A stretch of 64,000 nucleotides of DNA from Fischerella muscicola PCC 7414. Its GTDB lineage: Bacteria; Cyanobacteriota; Cyanobacteriia; Cyanobacteriales; Nostocaceae. How positions within the stretch are numbered: position 1 is the first letter of the stretch; each line of letters opens with the position of its first letter. The notes under the pieces are model-generated. The model was not told where the DNA came from and did no database searches. It saw nothing but the letters and a program-made list of their open reading frames with translations. This document shows positions 1-8,886 of this stretch, one piece after another. A program made the translations under genes and the position numbers. The stretch lies in assembly GCF_000317205.1 (NCBI RefSeq), contig NZ_AJLK01000033.1:25796-89795 (forward strand), written 5' to 3'.

Positions 1-1
1 T

Positions 2-805
2 GTTGGCAAATCAAGCTTATTGAACGCTTTTGTTGGTGAAGAAAGAGCGATTGTTAGCCCAATTTCCGGTACTACCCGCGATGCAATTGATACCGAAATT
101 GAACGTAACGGACAAATCTATCGTTTGATCGACACAGCCGGAATTCGCAAAAAGAAAAATGTAGAATACGGCCCGGAATTTTTTAGTATCAATCGTGCTT
201 TTAAAGCAATTCGTCGCGCCGATGTCGTTTTATTGGTAATTGATGCTATTGATGGTGTCACCGACCAAGACCAAAAGTTAGCCGGACGGGTAATCGAAGA
301 AGGACGGGCCTGCGTTGTTGTGGTGAATAAGTGGGATGCGGTAGACAAAGACTCTTACACCATCTACGATTACGAAAAACATTTACAAGAAAGGCTGCAT
401 TTTACTGAGTGGTCAGAAACTATCTTTGTCAGCGCTTTAACTGGACAAAGGGTAGAGAAGATTTTGGAATTGGTAAATCAGGCAGCCGAGGAACATAAGC
501 GTCGCGTCAGTACCTCGGTAATCAACGAAGTTCTCGAAGAAGCAGTTCGCTGGCATTCGCCACCAGTCAGCCGCAGTGGCAAACAGGGCAAAATTTATTA
601 CGGTACGCAAGTTAGCACTCAGCCACCTACAATAGCATTGTTTGTCAATGATGCTAAACGTTTTAACGACAACTACCGTCGCTATATTGAGCGACAATTC
701 CGGCAACAACTAGGATTTAAGGGTACTCCAATCCGATTGATCTGGCGGAGTAAAAAAGCTCGAGATGTGGAAAATGCTAATAATAACAGAGCTACCCGCG
801 TATAA
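2..805 (+). CDS. der: GTPase Der (EngA), C-terminal part
   Basis: This is the second G domain plus the C-terminal KH-like domain of Der, the double GTPase needed for assembly of the 50S ribosomal subunit. The left edge of the window cuts the gene exactly inside the P-loop of G domain 2 (VGKSSLLN). Downstream are GTTRDAI (switch I), DTAGIRKK (G3), NKWD (G4) and SALTGQ (G5). The last ~80 residues are basic, as in the KH domain. The first G domain (~170 residues) lies outside the window, so the true start cannot be seen. The next gene begins 73 bp downstream on the same strand. Confidence 0.96.
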   Translation, partial: VGKSSLLNAFVGEERAIVSPISGTTRDAIDTEIERNGQIYRLIDTAGIRKKKNVEYGPEFFSINRAFKAIRRADVVLLVIDAIDGVTDQDQKLAGRVIEEGRACVVVVNKWDAVDKDSYTIYDYEKHLQERLHFTEWSETIFVSALTGQRVEKILELVNQAAEEHKRRVSTSVINEVLEEAVRWHSPPVSRSGKQGKIYYGTQVSTQPPTIALFVNDAKRFNDNYRRYIERQFRQQLGFKGTPIRLIWRSKKARDVENANNNRATRV

Positions 806-878
806 AATTATGAATTCTGAATTATGAATTCTCAATTCAGCAATTCATAATTCATCATTCATCATTCATAATTTCACA

Positions 879-1820
879 ATGGATTTACTGCGATCGCTAC
901 CAATAGGCCTTTATCTAGAACAACCACAAACTTGGTTACACAAACTCGATCCGCGCATCAAGTTTTTTTGGTTGATGAGCTTTCTGACTACCTACGTTTT
1001 TGCTAACAACTTGTGGCGGGTATTACTGGTGGTATTGTTGATTATTGCTACCTTAATCGCCAGAATTCCCAAGCGAGTTTGGCAGCAGCAGATGGGTTGG
1101 TTATTAATGCTATGCTTTTTTGTGTTAGTGATTGCTGCTATTAGCCCTGATGGTTTGGGTATAAGCTATCAACCCCGCCTACCAGAAAACGATTTCATTT
1201 TAACCGAGCAATCCAATCCTGCTACTTCTACTACTCCAACTCCAACTATTGAAACTTCACCTACTCAGGAGCGACAAAAATATAGTTACGTACTGTTTGA
1301 AAAAGGAGCAATAAAAGTAACTCGTCGTTCTTTAGATTTAGCAATCAGCCTAAGTACGATATTATTTACTGTTATTTATAGTACTAATTTATACTTACTA
1401 ACAACCGCACCGGAAGAAATTACAGCTGCGCTTGAAAGCTTAATGCAACCCCTGCAAAAATTTAATATACCTGTAACTGAAATCACATTAATGTTGACTT
1501 TATCGTTACGGTTTATACCTTTAGTCCTAGAAGAAGTACAGAATTTAATTCGCTCGATTATGACAAGAGCAATCAATTGGAAAAAATTAGGATTAAAAGG
1601 AGCAGTTAAAGTTTGGATGCTTGTAGCAGAGAGACTTTTGCAAAACCTGCTACTGAGAGCAGAACAAATGGCAAACGCCATGATGGTCAGAGGTTTTACT
1701 AGTCCTAATGAACATCGAGTCCAATGGCACGACTTACGGCTCAAAAGACGCGACTGGCTAGCGATCGCAACTTTAATTCTGTTTTGGGGAGTGCGGCTGG
1801 CGATAGGTAATGAGGTTTAG
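879..1820 (+). CDS. ECF transporter T component (EcfT/CbiQ family)
   Basis: A membrane protein of 313 residues matching the transmembrane T subunit of energy-coupling-factor vitamin/metal importers. The N-terminus (TWLHKLDPRIKFFWL) is the family's typical opening. Several hydrophobic segments follow, and near the C-terminus NAMMVRGF resembles the A-R-G coupling-helix motif that contacts the ATPases. The protein is longer than usual because of a Pro/Thr-rich hydrophilic insert at about residues 108-140. No ECF ATPase or S component lies in the window, so the substrate is unknown. It follows der by 73 bp, so the two may be co-transcribed. The ATG sits after an AT-rich ATTCAT repeat stretch. Confidence 0.85.
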   Translation: MDLLRSLPIGLYLEQPQTWLHKLDPRIKFFWLMSFLTTYVFANNLWRVLLVVLLIIATLIARIPKRVWQQQMGWLLMLCFFVLVIAAISPDGLGISYQPRLPENDFILTEQSNPATSTTPTPTIETSPTQERQKYSYVLFEKGAIKVTRRSLDLAISLSTILFTVIYSTNLYLLTTAPEEITAALESLMQPLQKFNIPVTEITLMLTLSLRFIPLVLEEVQNLIRSIMTRAINWKKLGLKGAVKVWMLVAERLLQNLLLRAEQMANAMMVRGFTSPNEHRVQWHDLRLKRRDWLAIATLILFWGVRLAIGNEV

Positions 1821-1843
1821 TGGAAGTAGTGGAGATGGGGTGG

Positions 1844-1879
1844 TGAGGAGTGTGAGGAGTGTGAGGAGTGTGAGGAGTG
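1844..1879. repeat. Tandem 9-bp repeat (TGAGGAGTG x4)
   Basis: Four exact head-to-tail copies of TGAGGAGTG lie just downstream of the ecfT stop codon. This is a short tandem repeat typical of heterocystous cyanobacterial intergenic DNA. No function is visible. Confidence 0.9.
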
Positions 1880-1972
1880 TGGAATAACTACTAACTACTA
1901 ACCACTAACCAATGACAATTGAGAATTGACAATTGACCAATAACAAATAATCTTGCTTAGGAATGACCAGAA

Positions 1973-2024
1973 AATCCAGCAAAAAAGGCAAAATAACGAG
2001 ACAGATAGGCTGTCGTGCTGGATT
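1973..2024 (+). promoter_or_regulatory. Possible structured leader of hppD
   Basis: AATCCAGCA (1973-1981) can pair perfectly with TGCTGGATT (2016-2024). Inside it GACAG (2000-2004) pairs with CTGTC (2010-2014). The outer arm ends 10 nt before the hppD ATG, where no clear Shine-Dalgarno sequence is seen. It may be a leader hairpin that affects translation or a remnant of a palindromic repeat. Pairing was judged by eye only. Confidence 0.3.
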
Positions 2025-2034
2025 CTCCTAGCTT

Positions 2035-3111
2035 ATGAAAATTAATTGGGTTCACTTTTACGTGGAAGATGCCAAAGCTTGGCGTGATTGGTTTGTCAGT
2101 CATCTTGGTTTTCAGGCGGTTGAAAGTTCGACACTTTTAACCCCCTTTATAAATACAAACAACGGGAGTTGTTTTCACACTTGTACAGAAGCAGTCAAAA
2201 GTGGTTCAGTTTGCTTTTTGTTGTCTTCACCACTGTCATCTACAAGTCCAGTGGCAGATTTTCTGCGTCACCATCCCCCCGGTGTAGCAGATGTTGCTTT
2301 TGTTATTGAAGATGTAGAAGCTGTGATCGCTCGCGCTCAAGCATACAGTGCTAAAGTCTTACAACCCATCCAACACTATCAACAAGGAGACAGATACATT
2401 AAGTGGAGCAAAATAGCTGCTTGGGGTTCTCTGACACATACGTTGATAGAAAAATGGGAAGATAGGGAGAAGATTTCACCCCATCACCCTATCACTGCAA
2501 TAGATCACATTGTCCTCAATGTCGCAGTGGGTGATCTTGAGCGTGCAGTGACTTGGTATGAAAAAATTCTTGATTTTCAACCCCAGCAGACATTTAAAAT
2601 TCAAACCGATTACTCGTCTTTGTATAGCCAAGTGATGGTTTCTCGCTACGGCGATGTCCAATTGCCTATTAATGAACCCGCTTCAGCTAATTCTCAAATT
2701 CAGGAATTTCTAAATGTTAATCGAGGCCCAGGAATTCAACATATTGCTTTACGAACTGCGAATATTGTAACTGCGATCGCTCAATTTCGTGCTTGTGGTT
2801 TATCCTTGCTCCCAGTTCCCCAAAGCTATTACTCACAGCTTAAAGAACGTCCAGAATTTCCCCTTTCTAGTGCAGAACTAGAAGCGATCGCTCAACAAGA
2901 AATTTTGGTGGACTGGAACCAAAAGACTCCCCATGCTTTATTACTGCAAATTTTCACCCAGCCTATATTTGGACAGCCAACTTTTTTCTTTGAATTTATA
3001 GAACGCCGTCGCCAAGCTCAAGGTTTCGGTGAAGGCAATTTTCAAGCTTTATTTGAAGCGATCGAACGAGAACAAATTAAACGGGGTAGCTTGTTAGAGG
3101 CTAAGGAGTAG
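2035..3111 (+). CDS. hppD: 4-hydroxyphenylpyruvate dioxygenase
   Basis: A non-heme iron enzyme of 358 residues that converts 4-hydroxyphenylpyruvate to homogentisate, the head-group precursor for tocopherol in cyanobacteria. It has two vicinal-oxygen-chelate halves: residues ~1-140 (degenerate) and ~155-330 (catalytic). The expected iron ligands are present at H158 (AIDHIVLN), H236 (IQHIALR) and E320 (FFFEFIERR). The C-terminal FGEGNFQALFEAIE helix is typical. Length matches cyanobacterial HPPD. It stands alone on the plus strand between repeat-rich spacers, with a possible hairpin leader just upstream. Confidence 0.93.
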   Translation: MKINWVHFYVEDAKAWRDWFVSHLGFQAVESSTLLTPFINTNNGSCFHTCTEAVKSGSVCFLLSSPLSSTSPVADFLRHHPPGVADVAFVIEDVEAVIARAQAYSAKVLQPIQHYQQGDRYIKWSKIAAWGSLTHTLIEKWEDREKISPHHPITAIDHIVLNVAVGDLERAVTWYEKILDFQPQQTFKIQTDYSSLYSQVMVSRYGDVQLPINEPASANSQIQEFLNVNRGPGIQHIALRTANIVTAIAQFRACGLSLLPVPQSYYSQLKERPEFPLSSAELEAIAQQEILVDWNQKTPHALLLQIFTQPIFGQPTFFFEFIERRRQAQGFGEGNFQALFEAIEREQIKRGSLLEAKE

Positions 3112-3786
3112 GGGAAGTGTAGTTCAGTTATCAGTTATCAGTTATCAAATTCTATTACTCACTGCGGCTGGTACTAACCAACCACTAACCACTATTGTAC
3201 AGACGCGAGGAACATCGCGTCTCTACCCACTAACCCTACCCTTACCTTAAGCCACTACCCTGCCTTAAGCCCTCCGGGTACTCTACCTTGAAGCCGGGCT
3301 TCGCCCGTCTACGGGGGTTCGCATACCCTTACCTTAAGCCCATGAGCGCGTCTACGTGACCCAAAGCCCAGCCACTGCGGTGGACTCTTCTGCCGGCATA
3401 AAGGAGCCACTGCGCCCTTGGGGGTTCCAACAGTTGTAGCACGTGGCGTCACGTGGCGTCCAAGACTGCGACCCCCTCACCGCTTCGCGTCTACGTGTCT
3501 ACGGGTTCGTCAGTCGCTCATGGGGGACTCACCGGCCCCCACGACCGACAGGGAGGAGCCAGTGCGGTGGACGGGTTTCCCGGCATAAAGCACCTGGCGT
3601 TGAGGATTGGGGGCTAGGGGTCCCCTTTGGGGTTGGGGGAGGGACCCCCCTTGGGGCGCGCTGACTCACCACTAACCACTAACCACTAACAATCAACAAC
3701 CATCTGATTAGTAATTCTAAACACATTCATTAAATATTTAAAACTCTAACATCACTACATCTGGGCTAGTCTGAAGGTAAATTTTA
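3112..3786. repeat. Repeat-rich intergenic region
   Basis: This 675-bp spacer holds no convincing gene. It contains ACTAACC-type heptamers, a 30-bp palindrome at 3197-3226 and, from about 3240 to 3665, a GC-rich mosaic of short inverted modules (GAAGCC/GGCTTC, GTCTACG/CGTAGAC, CCCCTTTGGGG, GGGGACTCACCGGCCCCC). Related modules recur near 34592, 46545 and 53339. The only open frame (3443-3664) lies entirely within repeats. The final ~120 bp before the HAD gene are AT-rich and could hold its promoter. Confidence 0.8.
3197..3226. repeat. 30-bp palindromic repeat, GACGCGAGG family
   Basis: GACGCGA-GGAACA-TCGCGTC hairpin flanked by GTACA and CTCTAC. Near-identical copies lie at 13925 and 62116. 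This copy has one arm-end change (CTAC instead of GTAC). Confidence 0.9.
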
Positions 3787-4509
3787 ATGTTATTTTTCAA
3801 AAAAATGTTAAGACTTATTACAGACTTCGACGGCCCAATTATGGATGTCTCAGAACGATATTACCGCGTATATCAGTTCTGCTTAGAGGAAATCCGCCGT
3901 CCGGGGCAAAAAGTGCAAGAACTTTCTAAAGCAGAATTTTGGCAAATGAAGCGCCAACGCGTGCCAGAAACACAAATCGGTATGATTTCTGGTTTAGATG
4001 AGTTACAAGCACAAGAGTTTTCTAGCCTGCGTCGCAAAACAGTACATACAGAACCTTATTTCCGGTACGATCGCCTAGCAGTTGGTGCTGTGGATGCGTT
4101 GTTAAAAATTCAACAAGCTGGCATCGATTTAGCGGTGATGACTATGCGCCGAGTTTGGGAGCTAGATTATGCTTTTAAACAGTATGATTTAGGTAAATTT
4201 TTCCCCGAAAATCGCTGTTATTGTCTGAGTAATGACTATGTAAAAACCCGTGACATTGATGATAAACCCTTATTAATGGCACGAGCATTAAAAGAACTAC
4301 CAACTGCTACAGATACATGGATGGTAGGAGACACAGAAGCGGATATTACTGCTGCCAAAAAGAACGGTATAAAGGCAATCGGAGTGGAAAGTGGTATTCG
4401 CGATCGCGCACAATTAAAACTTTATCAGCCAGATTTTATTGTTAAAGATTTCAGTGTAGCTGTTGATTTAGTTTTAGAGCCAGCGTTACAACTCACTAGA
4501 ACTTGGTAA
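3787..4509 (+). CDS. HAD-family hydrolase
   Basis: A haloacid-dehalogenase-superfamily phosphatase-type protein, 240 residues. Motif I is TDFDGP with the nucleophile pair D13/D15, motif II is VMTMRR, the motif III lysine is probably in DDKPLL, and motif IV is MVGDTEADITAA. The cap is helical (residues ~20-95). Substrate cannot be inferred. A second in-frame ATG at 3805 gives MLRLITDFDG and is an equally plausible start, because the first six residues are weakly constrained. It is convergent with the CPP1-like gene. Confidence 0.85.
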   Translation: MLFFKKMLRLITDFDGPIMDVSERYYRVYQFCLEEIRRPGQKVQELSKAEFWQMKRQRVPETQIGMISGLDELQAQEFSSLRRKTVHTEPYFRYDRLAVGAVDALLKIQQAGIDLAVMTMRRVWELDYAFKQYDLGKFFPENRCYCLSNDYVKTRDIDDKPLLMARALKELPTATDTWMVGDTEADITAAKKNGIKAIGVESGIRDRAQLKLYQPDFIVKDFSVAVDLVLEPALQLTRTW

Positions 4510-4566
4510 TAGATAATGGGTAATGGGTAATGGGCCGATTACCAATTACCTATTACCAATTACCTA

Positions 4567-5196
4567 TTACTTAAGGAAACTACTAATTAACCACAACAAT
4601 ACAAAAGTCACTACCGTAGAAAATTGGTTTGGTGTCAAACTAACAAACTGCTGTATTTGTGGTATTGCCCAACTAGCAATCATTCCTCCGGCAATTAAAC
4701 CTGTGATTAAACCAAATAGGATAAATAAAACTGCTCGACCAAACTTACCTTCCTTGCGATTGATGAAGTAAATACTAATACCTACACCAACCACTAACGC
4801 CATCGATAAAATTTGATCGCTACCACCTGGATAAAATACGCTTATAGCACTTAAACCCAGATACCAAATACCAGGTAAAAGCACATCGGCTGGTGTTGGT
4901 TTATCTAGAAACTTTTGCAGCCAGACAGGCGACTGTTCGCGAGAGACGGGAGTTTCTTTCGGAGGTGCTTGTACAAGGCGTTCTGGAAATCGGATACGTT
5001 CAGGTACTTTAATCTTTCCTTCTTGGCGCATCCGCAAGCGATCCATCAAAATCGCATCGTAAGCTGCTTCGATGACTTCTACACGCTTGCTATCGCCGCT
5101 ATATTGCTGCAAGAGGCGATTACGAACATCTTGAATTTCATCGAAGCTAGCTTCTTCAGATACCCCAAGTTTTTCGTAGGGACTTTGCTCGCTCAT
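4567..5196 (-). CDS. CPP1-like (J-like domain) membrane protein
   Basis: Matches the CPP1/CDF1-like family (DUF3353) of cyanobacteria and chloroplasts. In plants, CPP1 is a chaperone-like protein that stabilises protochlorophyllide oxidoreductase. The first ~60 residues form a J-domain-like helical segment (SPYEKLGVSEEASFDEIQDV) without a clear HPD. A proline-rich linker follows, then about four hydrophobic segments (residues ~112-130, 137-157, 165-189 and 192-209) that end at the C-terminus. Length (209 aa) fits the family. Function in this organism is inferred from homology only. Confidence 0.85.
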   Translation of the reverse strand: MSEQSPYEKLGVSEEASFDEIQDVRNRLLQQYSGDSKRVEVIEAAYDAILMDRLRMRQEGKIKVPERIRFPERLVQAPPKETPVSREQSPVWLQKFLDKPTPADVLLPGIWYLGLSAISVFYPGGSDQILSMALVVGVGISIYFINRKEGKFGRAVLFILFGLITGLIAGGMIASWAIPQIQQFVSLTPNQFSTVVTFVLLWLISSFLK

Positions 5197-5877
5197 GGTG
5201 AGTTTATTACTTTAGCCTTTCTCGGCAGCAGTCTTTAATTTGCAGAAAAAATAACTTGAGATTTTGTGTCGGTCGAAACCAATGTTTCGGTCGATTTATA
5301 TATCATACCTGGATAGTAGCATGGGTAAGCAGAATCGACCTGGTAGTTTTAACTATAGACACTTTAACATATTGCCATAACTCCGTGTATCCCCTCATGT
5401 CGTTCACAATTTCAAGCTCTACTCTAGAATTTAAGTTAAAAATACCTAAAAGCCTTTCTTTTATGAAAGAAATATCTTTTATATTTCAAATTTGGTTGTT
5501 GACTGTACCTTGATAAAGTTTTAAATAGGAAGCCTTACATTCCCATGTGTCATAAAGCCGCATATAGATTTAAAATTAATAGCGTTGAAATTACTAAGTA
5601 AGTGCGATACAAAAGTATCTTACTTGACTTAGGTTTGTGGCTGAAGTGAGAGCATCTACTTAACTATAAACCAAGGTTAACAACTATTAGCCTAAAACAC
5701 TTCAGGGTGGCATTATGATAATATTCGCACTCTAGTTGTCGAAAATCCTGATTAAACTAGTATTTGGATTATCAGGAAATTTATGCCTTAACCTTGTAGA
5801 TTTTATTTGCTCCTAAGCAGGAAATGCGTTTTTAGCGCGACCTGTATGTTTATCCTAATAACTTTTTGTGCAAAGTG
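5197..5877. other. Gene-free region with possible hairpins
   Basis: No convincing gene. Between 5596 and 5776 three inverted repeats follow one another on the plus strand: AAGTAAG (5596-5602) with CTTACTT (5619-5625), CTGAAGTG (5641-5648) with CACTTCAG (5698-5705), and CCTGAT (5747-5752) with ATCAGG (5771-5776). They could belong to a long 5' leader of the response-regulator gene or to a small RNA. The 85-aa open frame at 5256-5513 has no recognisable protein features. Confidence 0.4.
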
Positions 5878-6603
5878 ATGGTCATGGCTCCCGCCAAGAT
5901 TCTTGTAGTTGATGACGACCCTGCGGTTCGGAATTTAATCCAACGCTTTTTGATGAAGCAGAACTATCAGGTGGAGGCTGCTGAAGATGGTAAAACTGCT
6001 CTAGCTCTGTTTGAGCAATTTAATCCAGATTTAGTCATTTTGGATGTTAATTTACCAGACGTGATCGGCTTTAACCTCTGCCAAGAAATGCAAAGCCGCA
6101 ATGGTGTTTTTGTTCTGATGTTAACTAGCCGTGCAGATGAAGCTGACAAGATTCGCGGCTTTTCCAAAGGTGCTGATGACTATCTCACCAAGCCATTTGG
6201 TCTGGGAGAACTGGAAGTCAGAGTTGCAGCTATTTTGCGGCGTCAGCGGGTTGTAACCACAGCAGAACAAAAACGCCTCATCTTTGAAAAGTTGATGATT
6301 GACCCGGTGCGGCGAGAGGTAACGCTCAATCATGAACCAGTACCCTTAACCGCCTTAGAGTTTGACTTGTTGCATTTTTTGGCTAGTCATCCAGGTCGAG
6401 TTTGGCGAAGAGCTGAACTAATCCAGGAAGTGTGGGATTATGAATACGTCGGCGACCAACGGGTTGTGGATGTACACATAGGTCAAATTCGCAAGAAAAT
6501 AGAAGTTGATGCTAGCCAGCCAGCATTAATTCAGACTGTACGTGGTGTTGGCTACAAATTTGAATGTCCTCCTCAATCTCAACAGCCTGACAAACCACAA
6601 TAG
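5878..6603 (+). CDS. OmpR-family two-component response regulator
   Basis: A response regulator of 241 residues. The receiver domain (about 7-120) has the acidic pocket VDDD, the phospho-acceptor D56 in LVILDVNLPD, and the conserved TKPF lysine. A winged-helix DNA-binding domain follows (about 140-232), with LTALEFDLL, HPGRVWRRAELIQEVW and TVRGVGYKF. The reading frame can be extended to a TTG at 5866, but ATG 5878 or 5884 is more likely. No histidine kinase is adjacent. It is not RpaA or RpaB by its receiver sequence. NblR is one possible identity, not established here. Confidence 0.9.
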   Translation: MVMAPAKILVVDDDPAVRNLIQRFLMKQNYQVEAAEDGKTALALFEQFNPDLVILDVNLPDVIGFNLCQEMQSRNGVFVLMLTSRADEADKIRGFSKGADDYLTKPFGLGELEVRVAAILRRQRVVTTAEQKRLIFEKLMIDPVRREVTLNHEPVPLTALEFDLLHFLASHPGRVWRRAELIQEVWDYEYVGDQRVVDVHIGQIRKKIEVDASQPALIQTVRGVGYKFECPPQSQQPDKPQ

Positions 6604-6932
6604 TCATTAGTTGTTAGTTGATAGTTGATAGTTGGTAGTTGTTTGTAATCACAACCAACAAACAACTACCAACTATTAACAATTGTCACTAGTTTTGCGA
6701 CCTAGAGCAACTACTTGAAATTTCATACAGCTTTGCTTGATTTTTTGGTTTTGATGCTTACCCTAAACCAATGGCCGCTTCTGTTCACGAAAAATTAGCT
6801 ATTTGGATTACCATGTGTAAAATGTGACCTAAAGAGCATAATCCATTTATAGCACTACTTAATTGAAGCACCCATGACCAAGCTGTCTACTAAATTAGCT
6901 TTTAGGCATAATTTAGTCAAAGATATTTCTAC
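6604..6932. other. Intergenic region, no gene seen
   Basis: Starts with inverted TAGTTGGTAGTTGT / ACAACTACCAACTA repeats (~6628-6675) that may form a hairpin downstream of the response regulator. The rest is AT-rich with only very short open frames. Confidence 0.6.
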
Positions 6933-7130
6933 TTAGCAGTGATGAAACAAAGTTTCTAAATATACACGAGCAGCGCGGCGATCGCTATCCCCATTTTGGA
7001 GTAAAAACAACGACAGCGCTGCCGTTAATACTCGGTTTTGATCCCAATCAGGATGCTTTTCTAAGTAGGTTTTGAGAGACTCATGTAGTGTTTCAGGAAT
7101 TTCTGTAAAAATGCTGACAGTTGTATTCAT
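6933..7130 (-). CDS. DUF2811 family protein
   Basis: A 65-residue protein matching the small cyanobacterial DUF2811 family (NTTVSIFTEIPETLHESLKT, then HPDWDQNRVLTAALSLFLLQ). Its fold may resemble a ribbon-helix-helix type antitoxin-like protein, but function is unknown. I placed the start at the ATG at 7130 because AAGGAG lies about 8 nt upstream. A longer frame from an ATG at 7157 would put that Shine-Dalgarno sequence inside the gene. Confidence 0.8.
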   Translation of the reverse strand: MNTTVSIFTEIPETLHESLKTYLEKHPDWDQNRVLTAALSLFLLQNGDSDRRAARVYLETLFHHC

Positions 7131-7837
7131 GAGGTTTTTCTCCTTGGCAGTGTCCATTGACTAGGAAATCTTGCTTTGAGTTAGAGCCACAGGATGAGAG
7201 TGTGTAGTCCTTTGCCTGTCCAATAATTCTGTAGTCAAGTCAAGCAATTTTGGATTTAAGATTTGCGATTTTGGATTAAGTAATCCAAAATCCGTCTTGA
7301 AAAGCTTTGAGGTTCCCTCCGGGACGCTTCGCGTCTACAAACTTTTCGCAAAATCCAAAATCTAAAATTGGCACGGTCAATGGTCATTTCACACAGACAT
7401 TCAGAGCAGATTAAAAAGGTAAGCCGCATCATTTTGCGGCAAAAGGGGGTAGGGTTGTCAATGCTGCGAAATGTTAAGAACAAGTTTATGAAAAAAATAT
7501 ACTTACGAAATTATAGGGCTTTTAAGTATTTTTTGTAATACTTCTTAATAGAAACTCAGTCTTATATATCTTCAGCAGTTGTGAATAAACAATCCCCAGG
7601 CAAGAGTTAGGAAGCCCATACCATCGTCGAGTCTCTGTGGAAAACTAGGAAATAGCCTGTGGAAACTCTGTGGAATCAGTGAGGAAAATTTCATAGAATA
7701 ATAAGAATTACAAAAAGATTAGATTTGTTTATTTTGATAATTAGTTTTTAGTCATAGTTCTCTGACAAAATGTGAGCCACGTAATCAGTTATCAGTTATC
7801 AGTTATTGTTCACTGTTCACTGATAACTGTTCACTGA
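7131..7837. other. Intergenic region with a dispersed repeat
   Basis: No supported gene in 707 bp. It holds a hairpin GATTTTGGATT / AATCCAAAATC (about 7267-7292) leading into a short copy of the repeat described at 7282-7370, then AT-rich DNA and a GTTATCAGTTATCAG repeat just before hisIE's stop codon. Confidence 0.6.
7282..7370. repeat. Dispersed repeat, short copy (family A)
   Basis: Begins with CCGTCTTGAAAAGCTTTGAG and GTTCCCTCCGGGACGC and ends with GTCTACAAACTTTTCGCA. The same ends occur in longer copies at 15470-15631 and 57895-58025, which carry ~45-70 bp of extra middle sequence. This looks like an internally deleted copy of a small non-coding mobile element. Confidence 0.8.
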
Positions 7838-8488
7838 TTAACGACGACGCTCCTGTAATTTACGATACACAGATTTCAAGTCAACTTGATGGTGAGCAAG
7901 AGCGACCAGGGTATGGTAAAACAAATCTGCAACCTCTGCTGCGATCGCATCGTCATCATTATCCTTAAACGCCATGACGACCTCTGCGCTTTCCTCGCCA
8001 ATTTTTTTCAAAATCTTGTTATCGCCACCTGCCAATAGTTTACAAGTGTATGAACTTTCCTGAGGATAATCACGGCGATCGCAAATTACAGCAAATAATT
8101 GTGACAAAGTATCAGCAGGTGGTGGAGTGATTTTCCCTTCTACCTGATGAAAACAACTGCGTTCACCAGTATGACAGGCAATCTCTCCCACCTGCTCAAC
8201 TCCAATTAATAGTGCATCACTGTCACAGTCGTAACGAAGACTTTGCACCTTCTGAACGTGGCCAGAAGTTCCTCCCTTGTGCCATAACTCCTGACGGGAA
8301 CGACTCCAAAACCAAGTTTCTCCTGTTTCTAAGGTCTTTTGTAATGACTCCCGATTCATCCACGCCATCATCAAAACAGTACCATCTAGATAGTCTTGGA
8401 CAATTGCCGGGACAAGACCGTGCGAATCGTAGCGAATTTGATCAACAGGGATAACTTGGTGTTGGGGATTGCTTGCAGAAAAAAACAT
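7838..8488 (-). CDS. hisIE: Bifunctional PR-AMP cyclohydrolase / PR-ATP pyrophosphatase
   Basis: Catalyses the second and third steps of histidine biosynthesis. The HisI half (residues ~1-115) has [26 protein letters not shown] and CHTGERSCF, which carry the metal-binding Asp and Cys residues. The HisE half (~120-216) has [16 protein letters not shown], the Mg-NTP pyrophosphatase motif, and a C-terminal [11 protein letters not shown] helix. Length of 216 aa fits fused HisIE. It is a lone gene between chaB and a gene-free spacer, as his genes are dispersed in cyanobacteria. Confidence 0.96.
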   Translation of the reverse strand: MFFSASNPQHQVIPVDQIRYDSHGLVPAIVQDYLDGTVLMMAWMNRESLQKTLETGETWFWSRSRQELWHKGGTSGHVQKVQSLRYDCDSDALLIGVEQVGEIACHTGERSCFHQVEGKITPPPADTLSQLFAVICDRRDYPQESSYTCKLLAGGDNKILKKIGEESAEVVMAFKDNDDDAIAAEVADLFYHTLVALAHHQVDLKSVYRKLQERRR

Positions 8489-8589
8489 ACCAGCTGCTTG
8501 AAAAAAAGCGAGAATGATTCATGGGTTCACGATACCATTCTAAAGAGGGCAACTGGCATTTTGCGCCGGAAAATATTTTCTAGTCAGCC

Positions 8590-8778
8590 TTAGACAACAT
8601 AACTCTTATGCATAGCAGACTGCATCTTAACAGCACTTAAAGCGACCTGATGAGCCTTTGTAGCTTCACCATACCAATGAATAGCCGAGTTATAAGCCGC
8701 CCGGTAAATATCCTGGTATGCCTCGGATAAGCGAGTGCGAATCTCCACAGGCAAGTCTTGGTTGGACTTGTATAACAT
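8590..8778 (-). CDS. ChaB family protein
   Basis: A protein of 62 residues. LPVEIRTRLSEAYQDIYRAAYNSA matches the ChaB fold family, named after an E. coli protein near the ChaA cation exchanger. Cyanobacterial versions are of unknown function. It lies upstream of hisIE on the same strand with a 101-bp gap and divergent from hemL. Confidence 0.8.
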   Translation of the reverse strand: MLYKSNQDLPVEIRTRLSEAYQDIYRAAYNSAIHWYGEATKAHQVALSAVKMQSAMHKSYVV

Positions 8779-8886
8779 ATTGTTATTTTCTTGGTTCGGA
8801 TAACTTTATACGATATAAGTTCTGAGAAGACTTAACCCCTATCCCAAGACAGACCTTTATTATTTCCCACCGTTTAGGAGAGAACC

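Noticed and set aside
3443..3664. 73-codon open frame with Arg/Gly/Pro-rich product
   Set aside because: It lies wholly inside the GC-rich mosaic repeat. Parts recur in other spacers, and there is no ribosome-binding site or domain.
5256..5513. 85-codon frame upstream of the response regulator
   Set aside because: No ribosome-binding site, no recognisable features, and the region fits a non-coding leader better.
5878..6603. Naming the response regulator RpaA, RpaB or NblR
   Set aside because: The receiver sequence is unlike RpaA and RpaB, and evidence for NblR is not sufficient from sequence reading alone.
8212..8454. 80-codon plus-strand frame across hisIE
   Set aside because: Shadow of the strongly supported hisIE frame.
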